From Chitinophagales bacterium (GTDB lineage Bacteria; Bacteroidota; Bacteroidia; Chitinophagales; Chitinophagaceae): 64,000 nt of DNA. The notes below the pieces were generated by a model, which worked only from the letters and a program-made list of their open reading frames with translations, did no database searches and was not told the DNA's origin. Made by a program: the position numbers and the translations under genes. Shown here one piece after another: positions 18,428 to 28,743 of this stretch. The stretch spans positions 124,001 through 188,000 of the forward strand of contig JAAFIK010000002.1 in the NCBI GenBank assembly GCA_013298665.1, in the 5' to 3' direction. Each line of letters begins with the position of its first letter. Position 1 is the stretch's first letter.

Positions 18428-18877
18428 ATGAACAGTTTGTTTGACAAGGCCGCCTATGAAGAGATCAGCAACCGTATGGCCCGGCTGTCGCCACAGGCCA
18501 CCGCACAATGGGGCAAAATGCAGGTGGCACAGATGCTGGCGCATTGTGCGGAGGCTTTCAAAGTGCCCCTGACGGATCATAAGTTGCCCCGTATGTTTAT
18601 GGGTATGCTGCTGGGCTGGATGTTTAAAGGCCAACTGAGTAACGATACCCCATACAAACAGGGACTACCTACCGCACCCAATTTTATCATTAAAGATGCG
18701 CGGGATTTTGAGGGTGAAAAAAATAAGCTCATGATGCTGATCACTGATTTTTATACCAAGGGGCCCGATAAGGTTGGTAATCATCCGCATCCTTTCTTTG
18801 GCAAACTCACCAAAGATGCCTGGGGTAAAAGCATGTATAAACACATGGATCACCACCTGAAGCAATTTGGTGCCTGA
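18428..18877 (+). CDS. DUF1569 family protein (DinB-like fold), copy 1
   Basis: A 149-residue cytoplasmic protein of the DUF1569 family, predicted to have a DinB-like four-helix bundle. Conserved elements are QWGKMQVAQMLAHCAEAF near 35-52, with a putative metal-ligand His, HPHPFFGKLTKDAWGKSMYKHMDHHLKQFG at the C-terminus with several His residues. In DinB relatives three histidines bind a metal and some members are thiol transferases, but the reaction of DUF1569 is not known. A clear paralog lies at 39253-39708. A weak promoter (TATCTTGG at 18405-18412) follows the asnS terminator. Confidence 0.85.
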   Translation: MNSLFDKAAYEEISNRMARLSPQATAQWGKMQVAQMLAHCAEAFKVPLTDHKLPRMFMGMLLGWMFKGQLSNDTPYKQGLPTAPNFIIKDARDFEGEKNKLMMLITDFYTKGPDKVGNHPHPFFGKLTKDAWGKSMYKHMDHHLKQFGA

Positions 18878-18915
18878 TGGCGGGTACGCCCAGTATTATC
18901 CTGTTAAAAAAGGGG

Positions 18916-19872
18916 TTACTCCGCAGCTGCCCGTCTGAGCCTGTCGTTAATGGCACGTCCCAGTCCTTCCTCCGGAAAAGGCAATGCTACTATCGCCTTT
19001 ACATCGCTGTTGTCTAACCGACGCATCACGTCGAACAGGTGTATAGCAGCCTCCTGCAGATGGCCGTTTTCCGCAAGCAGGTGCTGGCAATTTTCAGGAT
19101 AATCGTTGCTGTAACGGTTGAAGGCGATCACACCTACCGGAAAAGCAGTAATGGGTTGAAGGGGATCAAAGTACAACTTTTTACGCGGGGCGTAATGACT
19201 TTTGAGCATACCCGGTGCGCGCGGATCAGAACTGCTGTTTAGCTGCAATCGCAGCGGTCCTGTTATGGCTTCAATAGTTTCAATGGCCAGTCCGCCGAGC
19301 CGGTAAACAACCGGTGTATCATCTTCAAAACCAATGATGGTTGATTCGATACCTATAGTGGCAATATCTCCATCAAGGATATAGGGAATCTGTCCCTGTA
19401 ACTGATCATATACATGTTGTGCCCTGGTGGGGCTGATATACCCGAAAGGGTTTGCGCTGGGGGCAGCAAGAGGAAAGTTGAGCGATTGCAGTAATGCCCG
19501 GGTAAGGGGATGTGCGGGTACCCTGATGCCTACTGTGTCAAGCCCTGCGGTAACGATGGCCGGCAGGATTGCTTTTTTGGGCAGCAGCAATGTAAGTGGC
19601 CCTGGCATAAAAGCATCCATTAAACGTCTTGCCACCCGCGGAAGATACTGTACATAGTCTGTTATTTGCCCCGGCTCTGCGAGGTGTACAATCAGGGGGT
19701 CAAATTGCGGACGGTTTTTGACTTCAAAAATTTTTACCACAGCCTCCTCATCCAGCGCGTTTGCAGCCAGTCCATATACCGTTTCTGTTGGAATGGCAAC
19801 GGTATGCCCCTGTTCAAGAAACAGCCTGGCCTGTTCAATATCTTTGCCCGTTATGGTAGTAAAATGGCGCAT
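18916..19872 (-). CDS. L-threonylcarbamoyladenylate synthase (Sua5 type)
   Basis: A 318-residue enzyme that makes threonylcarbamoyl-AMP from threonine, bicarbonate and ATP, the first step of the t6A37 modification of ANN-decoding tRNAs. The YrdC domain (about 7-200) has PTETVYGLAANA, the KNRP motif near 52-55 and APSANPFG (about 137-144). The GMLKSHYAPR linker leads into the C-terminal Sua5 domain, so this is the long Sua5 form rather than the short TsaC. The ATG lies 6 nt after a TATCTTCG box, so the mRNA is nearly leaderless. Convergent with DUF1569 copy 1. Confidence 0.95.
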   Translation of the reverse strand: MRHFTTITGKDIEQARLFLEQGHTVAIPTETVYGLAANALDEEAVVKIFEVKNRPQFDPLIVHLAEPGQITDYVQYLPRVARRLMDAFMPGPLTLLLPKKAILPAIVTAGLDTVGIRVPAHPLTRALLQSLNFPLAAPSANPFGYISPTRAQHVYDQLQGQIPYILDGDIATIGIESTIIGFEDDTPVVYRLGGLAIETIEAITGPLRLQLNSSSDPRAPGMLKSHYAPRKKLYFDPLQPITAFPVGVIAFNRYSNDYPENCQHLLAENGHLQEAAIHLFDVMRRLDNSDVKAIVALPFPEEGLGRAINDRLRRAAAE

Positions 19873-19878
19873 GTGCTG

Positions 19879-19886
19879 CGAAGATA
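19879..19886 (-). promoter_or_regulatory. -7 box of the sua5-type gene
   Basis: TATCTTCG on the minus strand, one mismatch from TAnnTTTG, ending 6 nt before the ATG. The same octamer precedes the AraC gene and DUF1569 copy 2. Confidence 0.45.
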
Positions 19887-19919
19887 ACAGGATTATGGCA
19901 ACCAGTGCCCCTGTACTGC

Positions 19920-22169
19920 TTAGAGGCGTGCACCCACCGATACAAAAATACTTCTGCCGTCGGAAGGTAAGGCCCCCGGACCGGGATAGCCGCCACTCCT
20001 GCGGGTAAAATACCGTTTGTTACCAAGATTGTTGATACCTGCTTTGATATTGAACTTTCCCGAAAACCGGTATTCGGTGGTAATATCAGTAACTGCATAT
20101 GCGGGTATAAGCCCTGTTTGACCATTGGCTGTTGGTACTACTGTATTATTTGCATCACTGTATGCCTGCTCTACCCAGCTCCATTGCCCCGACAGGGTCA
20201 ACGCTTTGATGCGCCAGGTGATACCGCTCCTGAGGATATGCAGCGGGGCGTTTTCCACCTTTTTCCCTTTCAGGTTGGACTCTACCAGTTGATTACTGCT
20301 GTTTTTAACAACCGTCTTCAGGTTATCGTATCGGGCATCTGTATACGCATACGACAGGAAAATGCTGACATCTCCCCATTTCAGGTTTTGGGTCAACGCT
20401 TTTACCGGGTTAATTTCTACAAGGGCTTCAATACCCTTGCTCCTGCTGTTGCCCACATTGGTACGGAAACTGTAAAAACTGCCATCTGTTCTCTGCTGTG
20501 TAATGGTTCCGATCCGGTTGTTGTACTGCAGGTAATAAACACCAAGGTCAAATACAAGATAACTGCCGATTTTACCCCGGTAACCAAGGTCAAGGTTATA
20601 CCCTTTGGCATCTTTAAGGTTTGCATCCACAATGTCGGTTGTGGGTGAATAAGTAAGGTCAGAAAACAGCATCGGCCGGTATGCCTGGGAGGCATTAGCG
20701 TAAATGGTGGTACCCGCAGATACATGCCAGGTAGCCCCTATCCCGGCAAGGATGAAGCGGCGCTGGCGGCTTTCGTTGCGGATATTGCTGGCTGTACCAT
20801 CCGGGTTGTAACTGAGCCTGCCATCGGCTGTTGTATGGATATATTCGGCACGGATCCCGGGAACAAGGGTGATTTTGCTGCCTATGCGGAAAATGTTTTC
20901 GGCAAACAGGGCGGTATTCTGTGTATGCAGTGCGATGTCTTGCGGAAAATTGCCGGTAATTGCTGTAGTATAATCTGTACCCGTACTTCCTTTGCCATTT
21001 TTCAAGCGACTGGTATGGCCGTTAAAATACCGGATACCGCCGGCGATCGTATGGTTGGTTTTACCGATACGGTAATCGGCAATAAACCGTAACTCAGCAC
21101 TTTGGTTGCGGTAGCGGTCAATATCCACCACCCGGTTATCGTACTGTTGTGTTGCGGGGTTGATGGAGTCGGCGATATTAATGGCTTTGTTGTAGCCGAT
21201 GCTGCTGCGGTCGCCAATAATGCCCGATACTTTCAGGCTGAGCCTGGCGTGACTGTTGAATGCATAGTTGGCGTTAAGAGCCATGGTTGTCCAGCGTACA
21301 TCAAACCAGTTGCGGCTGCGAAGACTGAACTGCGGATCTGACGCAGCCTTTGCATCTGTAAGGCCGCCCGGCTGCTGGCTGCGGATATGCGATTGCAAAC
21401 CTTCCACACCAACAGAAAGTTTACTGCTTATGCGGTAAGTAAAAGTGGCAAAACCGGCATCAGTATAATAGCGGCTGTTCTGGCGCCATCCTGCTGCCTG
21501 CCGGTGATCAAAGAAACTGTAGTAATGCATTTTCTTTGTTTCACCACCCAGGGCCACATAGCTGTTGAACAAACCATTACTGCCCGCCGTTTGCTGAAAC
21601 TCCCCTGCAAAAGGCTTATTAATCTCGCTGCCATTGCGCAGTACATAATTGACCATGCCGCCAAACTGCGGACCGTATTGCAATGAACCCTGCCCGCGCA
21701 CTACTTCTATGCGCTGTACCGCCTGTAGCTGTGGATTATAGTAAGCTTCAGGATAGCCAAAGGGGTCTGCCGCAATATCATACCCATTCTGGCGGATGTT
21801 GAATTCCCAACTGCGGTTGGGACTCAGTCCACGGGCAGCAATACCAATCTGGATCCCACTCCCATCACTTTCCCATATCTGCACGCCGGGTACTTTTGCC
21901 AGTACCTGCCGCATGTTATTGGTTACTACGTTACCCTGTACGTTATCGAGTATTACCAGTGTATTCTTCTTGCCTGCATATATTGAAGTACCTACTATCT
22001 CGGGCATGAACTGTATGTCTGACCTGCTGTTTCTGCCCACTACGGTTACATCGGGCAGGTATTTGGGTGTGAGTGTGTCGATCGCTCCCGGGCGGACATT
22101 CTTTTGCGCATAAAGCATACTGCAACCACCGGTAATCAAGGCAATACCAATACTTATTTTTCTGTACAT
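19920..22169 (-). CDS. TonB-dependent receptor, FecA-like
   Basis: A 749-residue outer-membrane receptor. After a signal peptide (about 1-21) comes a plug domain with LPDVTVVGRNSRSD, then a 22-strand barrel ending in the aromatic terminal pattern (SIFVSVGARL). The plug has VLAKVPGVQIWESDGSGIQIGIAARGLSPNRSWEFNIRQNGYD, of the type in ferric dicitrate or siderophore receptors. There is no N-terminal CarboxypepD-like domain, so it is not SusC, and no signalling extension. The frame is open to 22259 but the ATG at 22169 starts a normal signal sequence. The substrate is probably an iron complex; no iron genes flank it. Confidence 0.88.
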   Translation of the reverse strand: MYRKISIGIALITGGCSMLYAQKNVRPGAIDTLTPKYLPDVTVVGRNSRSDIQFMPEIVGTSIYAGKKNTLVILDNVQGNVVTNNMRQVLAKVPGVQIWESDGSGIQIGIAARGLSPNRSWEFNIRQNGYDIAADPFGYPEAYYNPQLQAVQRIEVVRGQGSLQYGPQFGGMVNYVLRNGSEINKPFAGEFQQTAGSNGLFNSYVALGGETKKMHYYSFFDHRQAAGWRQNSRYYTDAGFATFTYRISSKLSVGVEGLQSHIRSQQPGGLTDAKAASDPQFSLRSRNWFDVRWTTMALNANYAFNSHARLSLKVSGIIGDRSSIGYNKAINIADSINPATQQYDNRVVDIDRYRNQSAELRFIADYRIGKTNHTIAGGIRYFNGHTSRLKNGKGSTGTDYTTAITGNFPQDIALHTQNTALFAENIFRIGSKITLVPGIRAEYIHTTADGRLSYNPDGTASNIRNESRQRRFILAGIGATWHVSAGTTIYANASQAYRPMLFSDLTYSPTTDIVDANLKDAKGYNLDLGYRGKIGSYLVFDLGVYYLQYNNRIGTITQQRTDGSFYSFRTNVGNSRSKGIEALVEINPVKALTQNLKWGDVSIFLSYAYTDARYDNLKTVVKNSSNQLVESNLKGKKVENAPLHILRSGITWRIKALTLSGQWSWVEQAYSDANNTVVPTANGQTGLIPAYAVTDITTEYRFSGKFNIKAGINNLGNKRYFTRRSGGYPGPGALPSDGRSIFVSVGARL

Positions 22170-22283
22170 CTTTTTTTTGTGCAAATGTCTCCCTGGCTGG
22201 TTATATACTGATGCCGTATCGGGAAAACGATTATTACAATCGGGAAAAATAAAAGGCATTACCCTTTACAAAGAATGCCAGTC

Positions 22284-23441
22284 TTACAATTTTCCGGTTA
22301 CCGGGACGCTTGCCTGTATCGGAGGCAGTTCCATTCCCCGCCCTCCGGTAGAAAACCTGTATATACGGGGAAATACTTTCCGGAACAGGTAACCGATGGC
22401 TATTGAGCAGCTAATGATGGTCAGTGGAAGTAAGATAAAAATAAGCATACGTGTGGCATACCCATGCGGCCACCACAGGAATATGGCTTTTGTGGCATAA
22501 ACCACCAATGGTGCGTGTAGTACATAAATCATAAAAGAAAAAGAAGTGAGCCAGGCAAACCAGGCGCGTTGCATAAAAAATAAAGCGGCTTTTTTTCCGC
22601 CATACCAGGCGCAGACCAATCCGCTGAAGACCACTATTTTATGCGAAAGCAGGAGTATGGGGTGCTGGGCTTCAAAAAAGGGCAGAAAGGCAACCCAGGT
22701 TTTGGCAAGCGACAACAGGAGGAAGATGGCCAGCCACAAATTGACGGGTAGCCAGTGCGGAGGGCTGTCTATGTTAAACTTCTTTTGCTGTATCCATACG
22801 CCCAGTGCAAAAAAGAGAAGCCCTTCACCTTCCACCAGGATGAGTCCCTGGCTTACGACCCAGAAGATGATAACCAAGGCGAAAAAAATCCATTTGACCA
22901 CCCGGTGAGTGATGCACCAGCGGATAGCGGGGTAAGCCAGGTTGTACACCAGCAAAACCCTGATGAACCAGAGTTGATAGGATACGGGAAAAAAAATCCA
23001 GCGGATGATCCCCTCATACCAATGATACTCATGCAGAAAAAGCCTTTGCGCATCTATTTGCACCATATGTGTTGCTGCAATCACCTCTCTGCCCGGCGCA
23101 AAGCATTCGAGTATAAAAGTGAGCAGCAGACCAGCGGCACTCCAGAAAAGGTAAGGATAGAGCAGCGTACGAACGCGCTTGCCCATACGTTGCCGGTAAG
23201 GTGTTATGCCTGCCATGGCGAAGAGATAACCGGAAATGATGAAGAGCATTGGTATGCGGAACCGAAGTATACCATTGGCGAGCCAGTATTCAGTAAAACC
23301 GGTCATGGTCAATGGCTCGTTGGGGGTGGTCCAGGGCTGGAGATAGCCAATATTGAGGTTGTATCCGTGCACAAACACGAGGCATACCATGGATACAAAT
23401 GCCCAGAAACGAAACTGCTGTGAATGTGTGGTTGAAAGCAT
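22284..23441 (-). CDS. Acyltransferase family membrane protein
   Basis: A 385-residue polytopic membrane protein of the acyltransferase 3 superfamily. The N-terminal FRFWAFVSMVCLVFVHGYN carries the expected membrane histidine, followed by RIPMLFIISGYLFA. About ten hydrophobic segments are present. It differs in detail from the copy at 2716-3783 and resembles the branch that modifies surface polysaccharides or lipids. A TTG 24 nt upstream is in frame, but the ATG at 23441 fits the family better. A perfect -7 box TAACTTTG lies about 55 nt upstream. Acceptor unknown. Confidence 0.82.
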   Translation of the reverse strand: MLSTTHSQQFRFWAFVSMVCLVFVHGYNLNIGYLQPWTTPNEPLTMTGFTEYWLANGILRFRIPMLFIISGYLFAMAGITPYRQRMGKRVRTLLYPYLFWSAAGLLLTFILECFAPGREVIAATHMVQIDAQRLFLHEYHWYEGIIRWIFFPVSYQLWFIRVLLVYNLAYPAIRWCITHRVVKWIFFALVIIFWVVSQGLILVEGEGLLFFALGVWIQQKKFNIDSPPHWLPVNLWLAIFLLLSLAKTWVAFLPFFEAQHPILLLSHKIVVFSGLVCAWYGGKKAALFFMQRAWFAWLTSFSFMIYVLHAPLVVYATKAIFLWWPHGYATRMLIFILLPLTIISCSIAIGYLFRKVFPRIYRFSTGGRGMELPPIQASVPVTGKL

Positions 23442-23496
23442 ACGGTAATCCTGTTTGTTGTTCAATGATACTGATCCCGGAATATTAAGTGTATAC

Positions 23497-23504
23497 CAAA
23501 GTTA
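23497..23504 (-). promoter_or_regulatory. -7 box upstream of the second acyltransferase
   Basis: TAACTTTG on the minus strand, a perfect TAnnTTTG; no matching -33 box. It would give a leader of about 50 nt. Confidence 0.4.
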
Positions 23505-23675
23505 CCAGCAGTTGTATGGTAAGATTAACGGTAAACATATGTGTTGTGCAAAAGCATTCTTTCAGGATTATGATATTGTTGTATTTTTATCCTATCAGGT
23601 TGGGCGGATATGCAAAACATTAACCGGCACCTCTTCTGACCTGCAATTTTTATTACCAACTAAAACATGCTTTGT

Positions 23676-26600
23676 ATGACAAAAAAACATTTCCTGCTGC
23701 TGTTCCTGCTGCTTGGGGCTTGCGCATCAGCACTGGCGCAGTTGACCACGGGGAGAGTGGTTACCGAAACAGACAATAAACCCCTTAGCGGTGCCACCGT
23801 TGAAAATAAGGCTACAGGGTTCAAGACGCAGACCCAACCCGATGGCTCTTTCAGCATCAGCGCGGTTAAAGGGCAGACTTTAACGATCACTTTTATCGGC
23901 TATCGCAGTGAGGATGTAAGGGTTACCGGTACCCCGCTGGTTATCCTGCTGTCTGTAGCTGCAAAAGCAGGCGATGAAGTGGTGGTAACGGCTTTTGGCG
24001 TCAAAAAGCAAAAAAAATCGCTTGGCTTTGCTTCGCAGGAAGTAAGCAGTAAGGATCTTACCCGCGAGAGAAGTACCAGTTTTGTAAACGGCTTACAGGG
24101 TAAGGTAGCCGGGTTAACCATCAACCAATCGGGTGGTACCCCCGGTGCCGGAGCCAGTATCATTTTAAGGGGGATTAAATCACTTGATCCCAATTCCAAC
24201 AACCAGCCGCTGATTATACTTGATGGGCTCCCCATCAACAACAACTCTTTTGCCGGTAGCGTATTACCGAGCGCCGGCTCCAATTCTGCCGGCAGCAGCG
24301 AACAGTTTTCTGCCACCAACCGGGCGATGGATATCAATCCCGATGATATTGAAAGCATCAGTGTACTCAAGGGTGCAAGTGCTACGGCGCTTTATGGTCT
24401 TGAAGGAGCCAATGGCGTTATCGTGATCACCACCAAAAAAGGTGCACCCGGTAAGCTGCTGCTGAACCTGAACGCATCTTATGCCTGGGATAATGTAACC
24501 GTTTATCCGGAAATCCAGCGCACCTACCGCGAGGGATTCAACGGCCGTCTGCGGTTTAATGCCGATGGGTCGCCCCTGCGGTTCCAAACTTATGGCCCCC
24601 CCGTAACGAATGAGCCGTTTTACAATAACCAGAAAGATTTTTTTGAAACGGGCTTCCGTGCCAATCATTCGCTGGGGCTTTCTTCGGGCAATGATCATTT
24701 TACCTTTTACGGATCGCTTTCATCCATCAGCCACAAGGGTATTGTACCCGGCTCCAAACTGGATCGCTATACCTTCCGGATCAACCCTACGGTAAAACTG
24801 ACCGATAAAATCACCATCACGGCGGCAGCTACTTTTATCAGCTCCGAAAGCGTTAAGCCTTCCAGCGGTGATAAAGGGGTGATGAGCGCACTTTCTTTTC
24901 ATACCCCTACCTTTGACGTGAATGATTACCTCAATGCGGATGGTTCGATGAAAGTATATTCGCCGGGCATTATCGACAACCCCAGGTATGTAGGCATTTA
25001 CAGTACACTCAAAGAGAAAAACTTCCGCACCCTTGGTAATATCAACTTCAGCTATGCCATCAAACCCTGGCTGAAATTAGACTACCGGGTAGGCGGTGAT
25101 TTTTATGGTGAAAACCGCACCCGGATTGTACCGGGGCCGCGTTTCCCGGGCGACCCCACTGTGCTGGATATTGCTGCGGGACAGGGTGGCTACATCAATA
25201 TTGAAAGGATAACTTATAAAGATGTAAACTCGAACCTTTTCATCACGCTCAATAAAAAATTCAGCAAAGACTGGGATGGGTCGCTGATGCTGGGTAATGC
25301 AGTGCAAAGTACCAGTACAGATTATACGCTGAACCGGGGTGAAAAATTTGCGGTACCTTTCTTTTATGATATTTCCAATACGGCGAACCTGTTTTCAAAT
25401 GCACAGTTGACACGCCGTGGTCTTGTAGGGGCCTTTGCAGATATCCGGCTCGCCTACAAAAATGCCATTTTCGTGAATATTACCGGGCGCAACGACTGGA
25501 GCTCAACACTACCGGAAAACAACCGTTCTTTCTTCTATCCGGGCATCAACCTGAGTTATGTGTTTACAGACCTGCACCCTATTGCGCCCTCCGTTATCTC
25601 TTATGGCAAGCTTCGGCTCTCTGCATCGCAGGTGGGTAAAGATGCCCAGCCGTATAAAAATGGCCCCTATTTTAATGCGGCCGCAGGGTTCCCTTTTGGG
25701 GCTATCCCGGGTTTTGTACTCGACCGTGAACTCAACGACCCCAACCTGAAGCCTGAGCGTACCACCGCATACGAGGCAGGATTGGAAATGAAGTTTTTCA
25801 AAGACCGCTTTGGCTTTGATGCTACTGTATATGCACAACGCAGCGACGACCAGATCATACGGGTACCCGTATCGGTTCCCAGCGGATTTGACATATACAC
25901 CACCAATGCAGGCAGTATTACCAATACCGGCGTAGAGTTGTCGATGAATGCTGTGGTGGTACGTAACAGCCGGGTGAAATGGAACGCACTGCTTAACTGG
26001 AGTACCAACGACAGTAAGGTAAACTCAATAAAGGAAGGGATACAGGAAGTAGTGTTTTATGGCGGTGAAAGGATTGTAAACAAACTGGTGGCAGGAGGTT
26101 CTGCCGGCGACCTGTATGGCCGTAAGTTTAAACGTTATACCAACGGTCAGTTACTGATCAATGCCAACGGACTGCCTGAGATTGACCAGACTTTTGTTAA
26201 AGTGGGTAATGCTTTTGCAGATTGGATCGGCAGCATTGGCAGTGATGTAACCTGGCGCAACATCACGCTCTCCGCACTGCTGGAATACAAACAGGGGGGT
26301 GATGTATATGATGTAAGTATGCGGAACAGTATCCGTAACGGCATCCTCAAAACAACAGAAAACCGTTACCGGGAAATTACGTTCAATGGGGTAAAGGCAG
26401 ACGGCAGTGCGAATACAACAAAGGTTTTTCTGGATGATGCATTTTACCGGTCGGAGAATAACTTTAATGGTGCTGCCGAAGTATTGCTGCAGGATGCTTC
26501 CTGGCTGCGGTTACGGAATGTTACGCTGTCTTATGCTTTTGCCGGCAAGTGGCTGGCGCGTACCCGGGTAATCAGGGGCGCGAATGTATCGGCATCATTG

Positions 26601-26744
26601 AACAACCTGCTGCTCTGGACGCCTTTTAAAGGGTTTGATCCGGAAAGTACCTCTTTTGGGTCGGGCAGCAACGCCTTTGGATTTATGGGCTTCAACATAC
26701 CGAATACCACCAATTATGTACTCAGCCTCAACATTAACTTATAA
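23676..26744 (+). CDS. SusC/RagA-type TonB-linked outer membrane transporter
   Basis: A 1022-residue outer-membrane transporter. A signal peptide ends near ALAQ. A CarboxypepD_reg-like domain follows (TTGRVVTETDNKPLSGATV through the IGYRSEDVRV strand), then a TonB-box-like stretch (DEVVVTAFGVKKQKK), a plug (SIILRGIKSL, GLEGANGVIVITTKKG) and a large barrel. SusC proteins import oligosaccharides or peptides with a SusD lid. An ATG three codons upstream (23667) is possible, but 23676 starts a cleaner signal peptide. It is the first gene of a susC-susD-lipoprotein operon. No glycoside hydrolase or peptidase is in the operon, so the nutrient is unknown. Confidence 0.95.
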   Translation: MTKKHFLLLFLLLGACASALAQLTTGRVVTETDNKPLSGATVENKATGFKTQTQPDGSFSISAVKGQTLTITFIGYRSEDVRVTGTPLVILLSVAAKAGDEVVVTAFGVKKQKKSLGFASQEVSSKDLTRERSTSFVNGLQGKVAGLTINQSGGTPGAGASIILRGIKSLDPNSNNQPLIILDGLPINNNSFAGSVLPSAGSNSAGSSEQFSATNRAMDINPDDIESISVLKGASATALYGLEGANGVIVITTKKGAPGKLLLNLNASYAWDNVTVYPEIQRTYREGFNGRLRFNADGSPLRFQTYGPPVTNEPFYNNQKDFFETGFRANHSLGLSSGNDHFTFYGSLSSISHKGIVPGSKLDRYTFRINPTVKLTDKITITAAATFISSESVKPSSGDKGVMSALSFHTPTFDVNDYLNADGSMKVYSPGIIDNPRYVGIYSTLKEKNFRTLGNINFSYAIKPWLKLDYRVGGDFYGENRTRIVPGPRFPGDPTVLDIAAGQGGYINIERITYKDVNSNLFITLNKKFSKDWDGSLMLGNAVQSTSTDYTLNRGEKFAVPFFYDISNTANLFSNAQLTRRGLVGAFADIRLAYKNAIFVNITGRNDWSSTLPENNRSFFYPGINLSYVFTDLHPIAPSVISYGKLRLSASQVGKDAQPYKNGPYFNAAAGFPFGAIPGFVLDRELNDPNLKPERTTAYEAGLEMKFFKDRFGFDATVYAQRSDDQIIRVPVSVPSGFDIYTTNAGSITNTGVELSMNAVVVRNSRVKWNALLNWSTNDSKVNSIKEGIQEVVFYGGERIVNKLVAGGSAGDLYGRKFKRYTNGQLLINANGLPEIDQTFVKVGNAFADWIGSIGSDVTWRNITLSALLEYKQGGDVYDVSMRNSIRNGILKTTENRYREITFNGVKADGSANTTKVFLDDAFYRSENNFNGAAEVLLQDASWLRLRNVTLSYAFAGKWLARTRVIRGANVSASLNNLLLWTPFKGFDPESTSFGSGSNAFGFMGFNIPNTTNYVLSLNINL

Positions 26745-26755
26745 ACTCGTGAGAT

Positions 26756-28207
26756 ATGAAAAGATTATTGATACAATATGGTTTACCACTGCTGCTTTTG
26801 TCGGGTGGTATTTCCTGTAAAAAACTTCTCGACGTCAATGACAACCCCAACAAACCCACATCGGTTACACTCGGGGTATTACTGCCATCAGTATTGGAAG
26901 CAACGGCAAATAATTATTATACAACGGCGTCTTCCACCTGCCTTTTTGCCGGGCAACTGGCCTCGTATTCCGGTGGTCCGCTGAACAACGACCAGCACAG
27001 GAATGTACGGCTGAGCGGGGTATTCAACGCCATTTACTCCAATACACTGAACAATGTTGTTTTCCTGGTAAAAGAAGCCAACCGACAGCAGGCGCCACAG
27101 TACGAAGGCATTGGTAAAGTTTTGCTGGCTATGAACCTGGGTCTGGCCACGGATGTATTTGGCAACATCCCTTATTCGCAGGCATTCAAGGGTGCGGAAA
27201 ACCTTACACCGGCTTATGATAAGCAGCAAGACATTTATGCGGCTATTCAAACACTGCTTACGGAAGCGGTTGCCCTGCTGCAACAACCTCCCGCCGGTAT
27301 CAGACCCACCAGTGAAGACCTGTTTTACGGTGGCAGTGCTGCAAAATGGATCAGGGCGGCCAATGTTCTGCGGGCGAGATATGCCCTGCACCTGACCAAA
27401 AAGGGTGCAGTAGCCGCAGCCAACCAGGCACTGGGTTTTCTTACCGGGGGCTTTACCAGTAACGCAGATGACTGCCAGTTGGTGTACAACGACAGGAATT
27501 TCAACCCCTGGTACCGCAACGTGGCCATCGGAACGACCACCGGCAATTTTACCATTACCCATTCCAAAAAACTTCTGGATGGTATGAATGGAACGGCTTA
27601 CCCGGGATTGGTGGATCCGCGCTTACCCTTTATTGCCGATAAGGGAACCGCAGCTACCTATACCGGTATCATCAATGGCTCGGGTATTTCCGGCAACACC
27701 CTGCTTAATGCCAATACTTACTATGCTAAAATTGCTTCTCCGCTGATCATGATCAGCTTTGCCGAGCAAAAACTTATAGAGGCAGAAGCGGCATTCCTTG
27801 CCAATGGAGGCACGGTTTCCAGTACGGGAAGCACAGCCGCAGCCTATAATGCCTACCTTGCTGCCATCGGTGCGCATATGGATAAGGTGGGTGTGGCGGC
27901 CACTGATAAAGCCACCTATCTCGCCAATCCGCAGGTTTCGGTTACTGCTGCCAACCTTACACTGGAGCACATCCTGCGGGAAAAATTCATTGCACTTTAC
28001 CTCAATCCGGAGGCATGGGTGGATGTACGCCGCTACGATTATAATGCCAGTCTTTTCAGGGGAATGGCACTGCCGGTAAATCAGGATCCGGCGATGGGTG
28101 GCCAGTACATCCGGCGCTCACAGTATCCGCTGGAGGAACTGACGCGTAACCCCAACGTAAATGCAGAAGAAAAACCATTAACTGAAAAACTCTGGTGGGA
28201 TCAATAA
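26756..28207 (+). CDS. SusD/RagB-like nutrient-binding outer membrane lipoprotein
   Basis: A 483-residue lipoprotein; the lipobox is SGGISC, followed by KKLLDVNDNPNKPTS, typical of the SusD-like_2 subfamily. The protein is mostly helical with TPR-like repeats, including YNDRNFNPWYRNVA and the C-terminal YLNPEAWVDVRRYDY seen in these lids. It forms the surface lid of the SusC barrel and captures the nutrient. It begins 11 bp after the susC stop, so it is co-transcribed. This subfamily often pairs with transporters for peptides or unusual glycans, but nothing here decides which. Confidence 0.93.
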   Translation: MKRLLIQYGLPLLLLSGGISCKKLLDVNDNPNKPTSVTLGVLLPSVLEATANNYYTTASSTCLFAGQLASYSGGPLNNDQHRNVRLSGVFNAIYSNTLNNVVFLVKEANRQQAPQYEGIGKVLLAMNLGLATDVFGNIPYSQAFKGAENLTPAYDKQQDIYAAIQTLLTEAVALLQQPPAGIRPTSEDLFYGGSAAKWIRAANVLRARYALHLTKKGAVAAANQALGFLTGGFTSNADDCQLVYNDRNFNPWYRNVAIGTTTGNFTITHSKKLLDGMNGTAYPGLVDPRLPFIADKGTAATYTGIINGSGISGNTLLNANTYYAKIASPLIMISFAEQKLIEAEAAFLANGGTVSSTGSTAAAYNAYLAAIGAHMDKVGVAATDKATYLANPQVSVTAANLTLEHILREKFIALYLNPEAWVDVRRYDYNASLFRGMALPVNQDPAMGGQYIRRSQYPLEELTRNPNVNAEEKPLTEKLWWDQ

Positions 28208-28237
28208 GCCGCCAGCTAAAAAACAATAAAAAAGTAT

Positions 28238-28717
28238 ATGAAAAAAATAATTCTTTACAGCACTGCTGCGTTTCTGCTGGGTATTGCTGCCTGTAAAAAA
28301 AGCGTGGATTTTATTGCAGACAATACCACCACAGGTACAGGATTTATACCAGTAAGCACCAATGCGCTGATTGACTTTAACAACAGTCCGAACAGAACAC
28401 TTACCTCAACCCTCGGGTCATCCACACCGGTCTATCCCGGTGGTACCCTGCTGAAGGTAGAATTGCAATATTTTTCCCAGAGCCCCATCAGGGAAATTGT
28501 ATTATACGAAACTGTAGGCAGTGGTAGCCGCACCCAGGTGGCAACCATTCCCTATGCCCCGGCATTTTCCACGATCAAAAGGCTCGATACCCTGCTGGTT
28601 CCCTATACGGTTCCTGCTTCGGCAGCAGCCAATACGGGTATTAAACTGGAATACGAAATCGTAAACCAGAATACGCTCAAGCTTACGCGTACAGGCTGGA
28701 TCCGGAAAAATCCGTAA
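28238..28717 (+). CDS. Small lipoprotein of the SusCD operon
   Basis: A 159-residue lipoprotein (lipobox GIAAC) with an Asp/Thr-rich stretch and a beta-sandwich-like body. I do not recognise the family; in position it matches the SusE/F-type accessory surface proteins that bind ligand next to SusCD. It starts 30 bp after the susD stop and is followed by a terminator, so the operon has three genes. Confidence 0.75.
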   Translation: MKKIILYSTAAFLLGIAACKKSVDFIADNTTTGTGFIPVSTNALIDFNNSPNRTLTSTLGSSTPVYPGGTLLKVELQYFSQSPIREIVLYETVGSGSRTQVATIPYAPAFSTIKRLDTLLVPYTVPASAAANTGIKLEYEIVNQNTLKLTRTGWIRKNP

Positions 28718-28743
28718 GGATTAAAGGCATGTGACGATTTGTA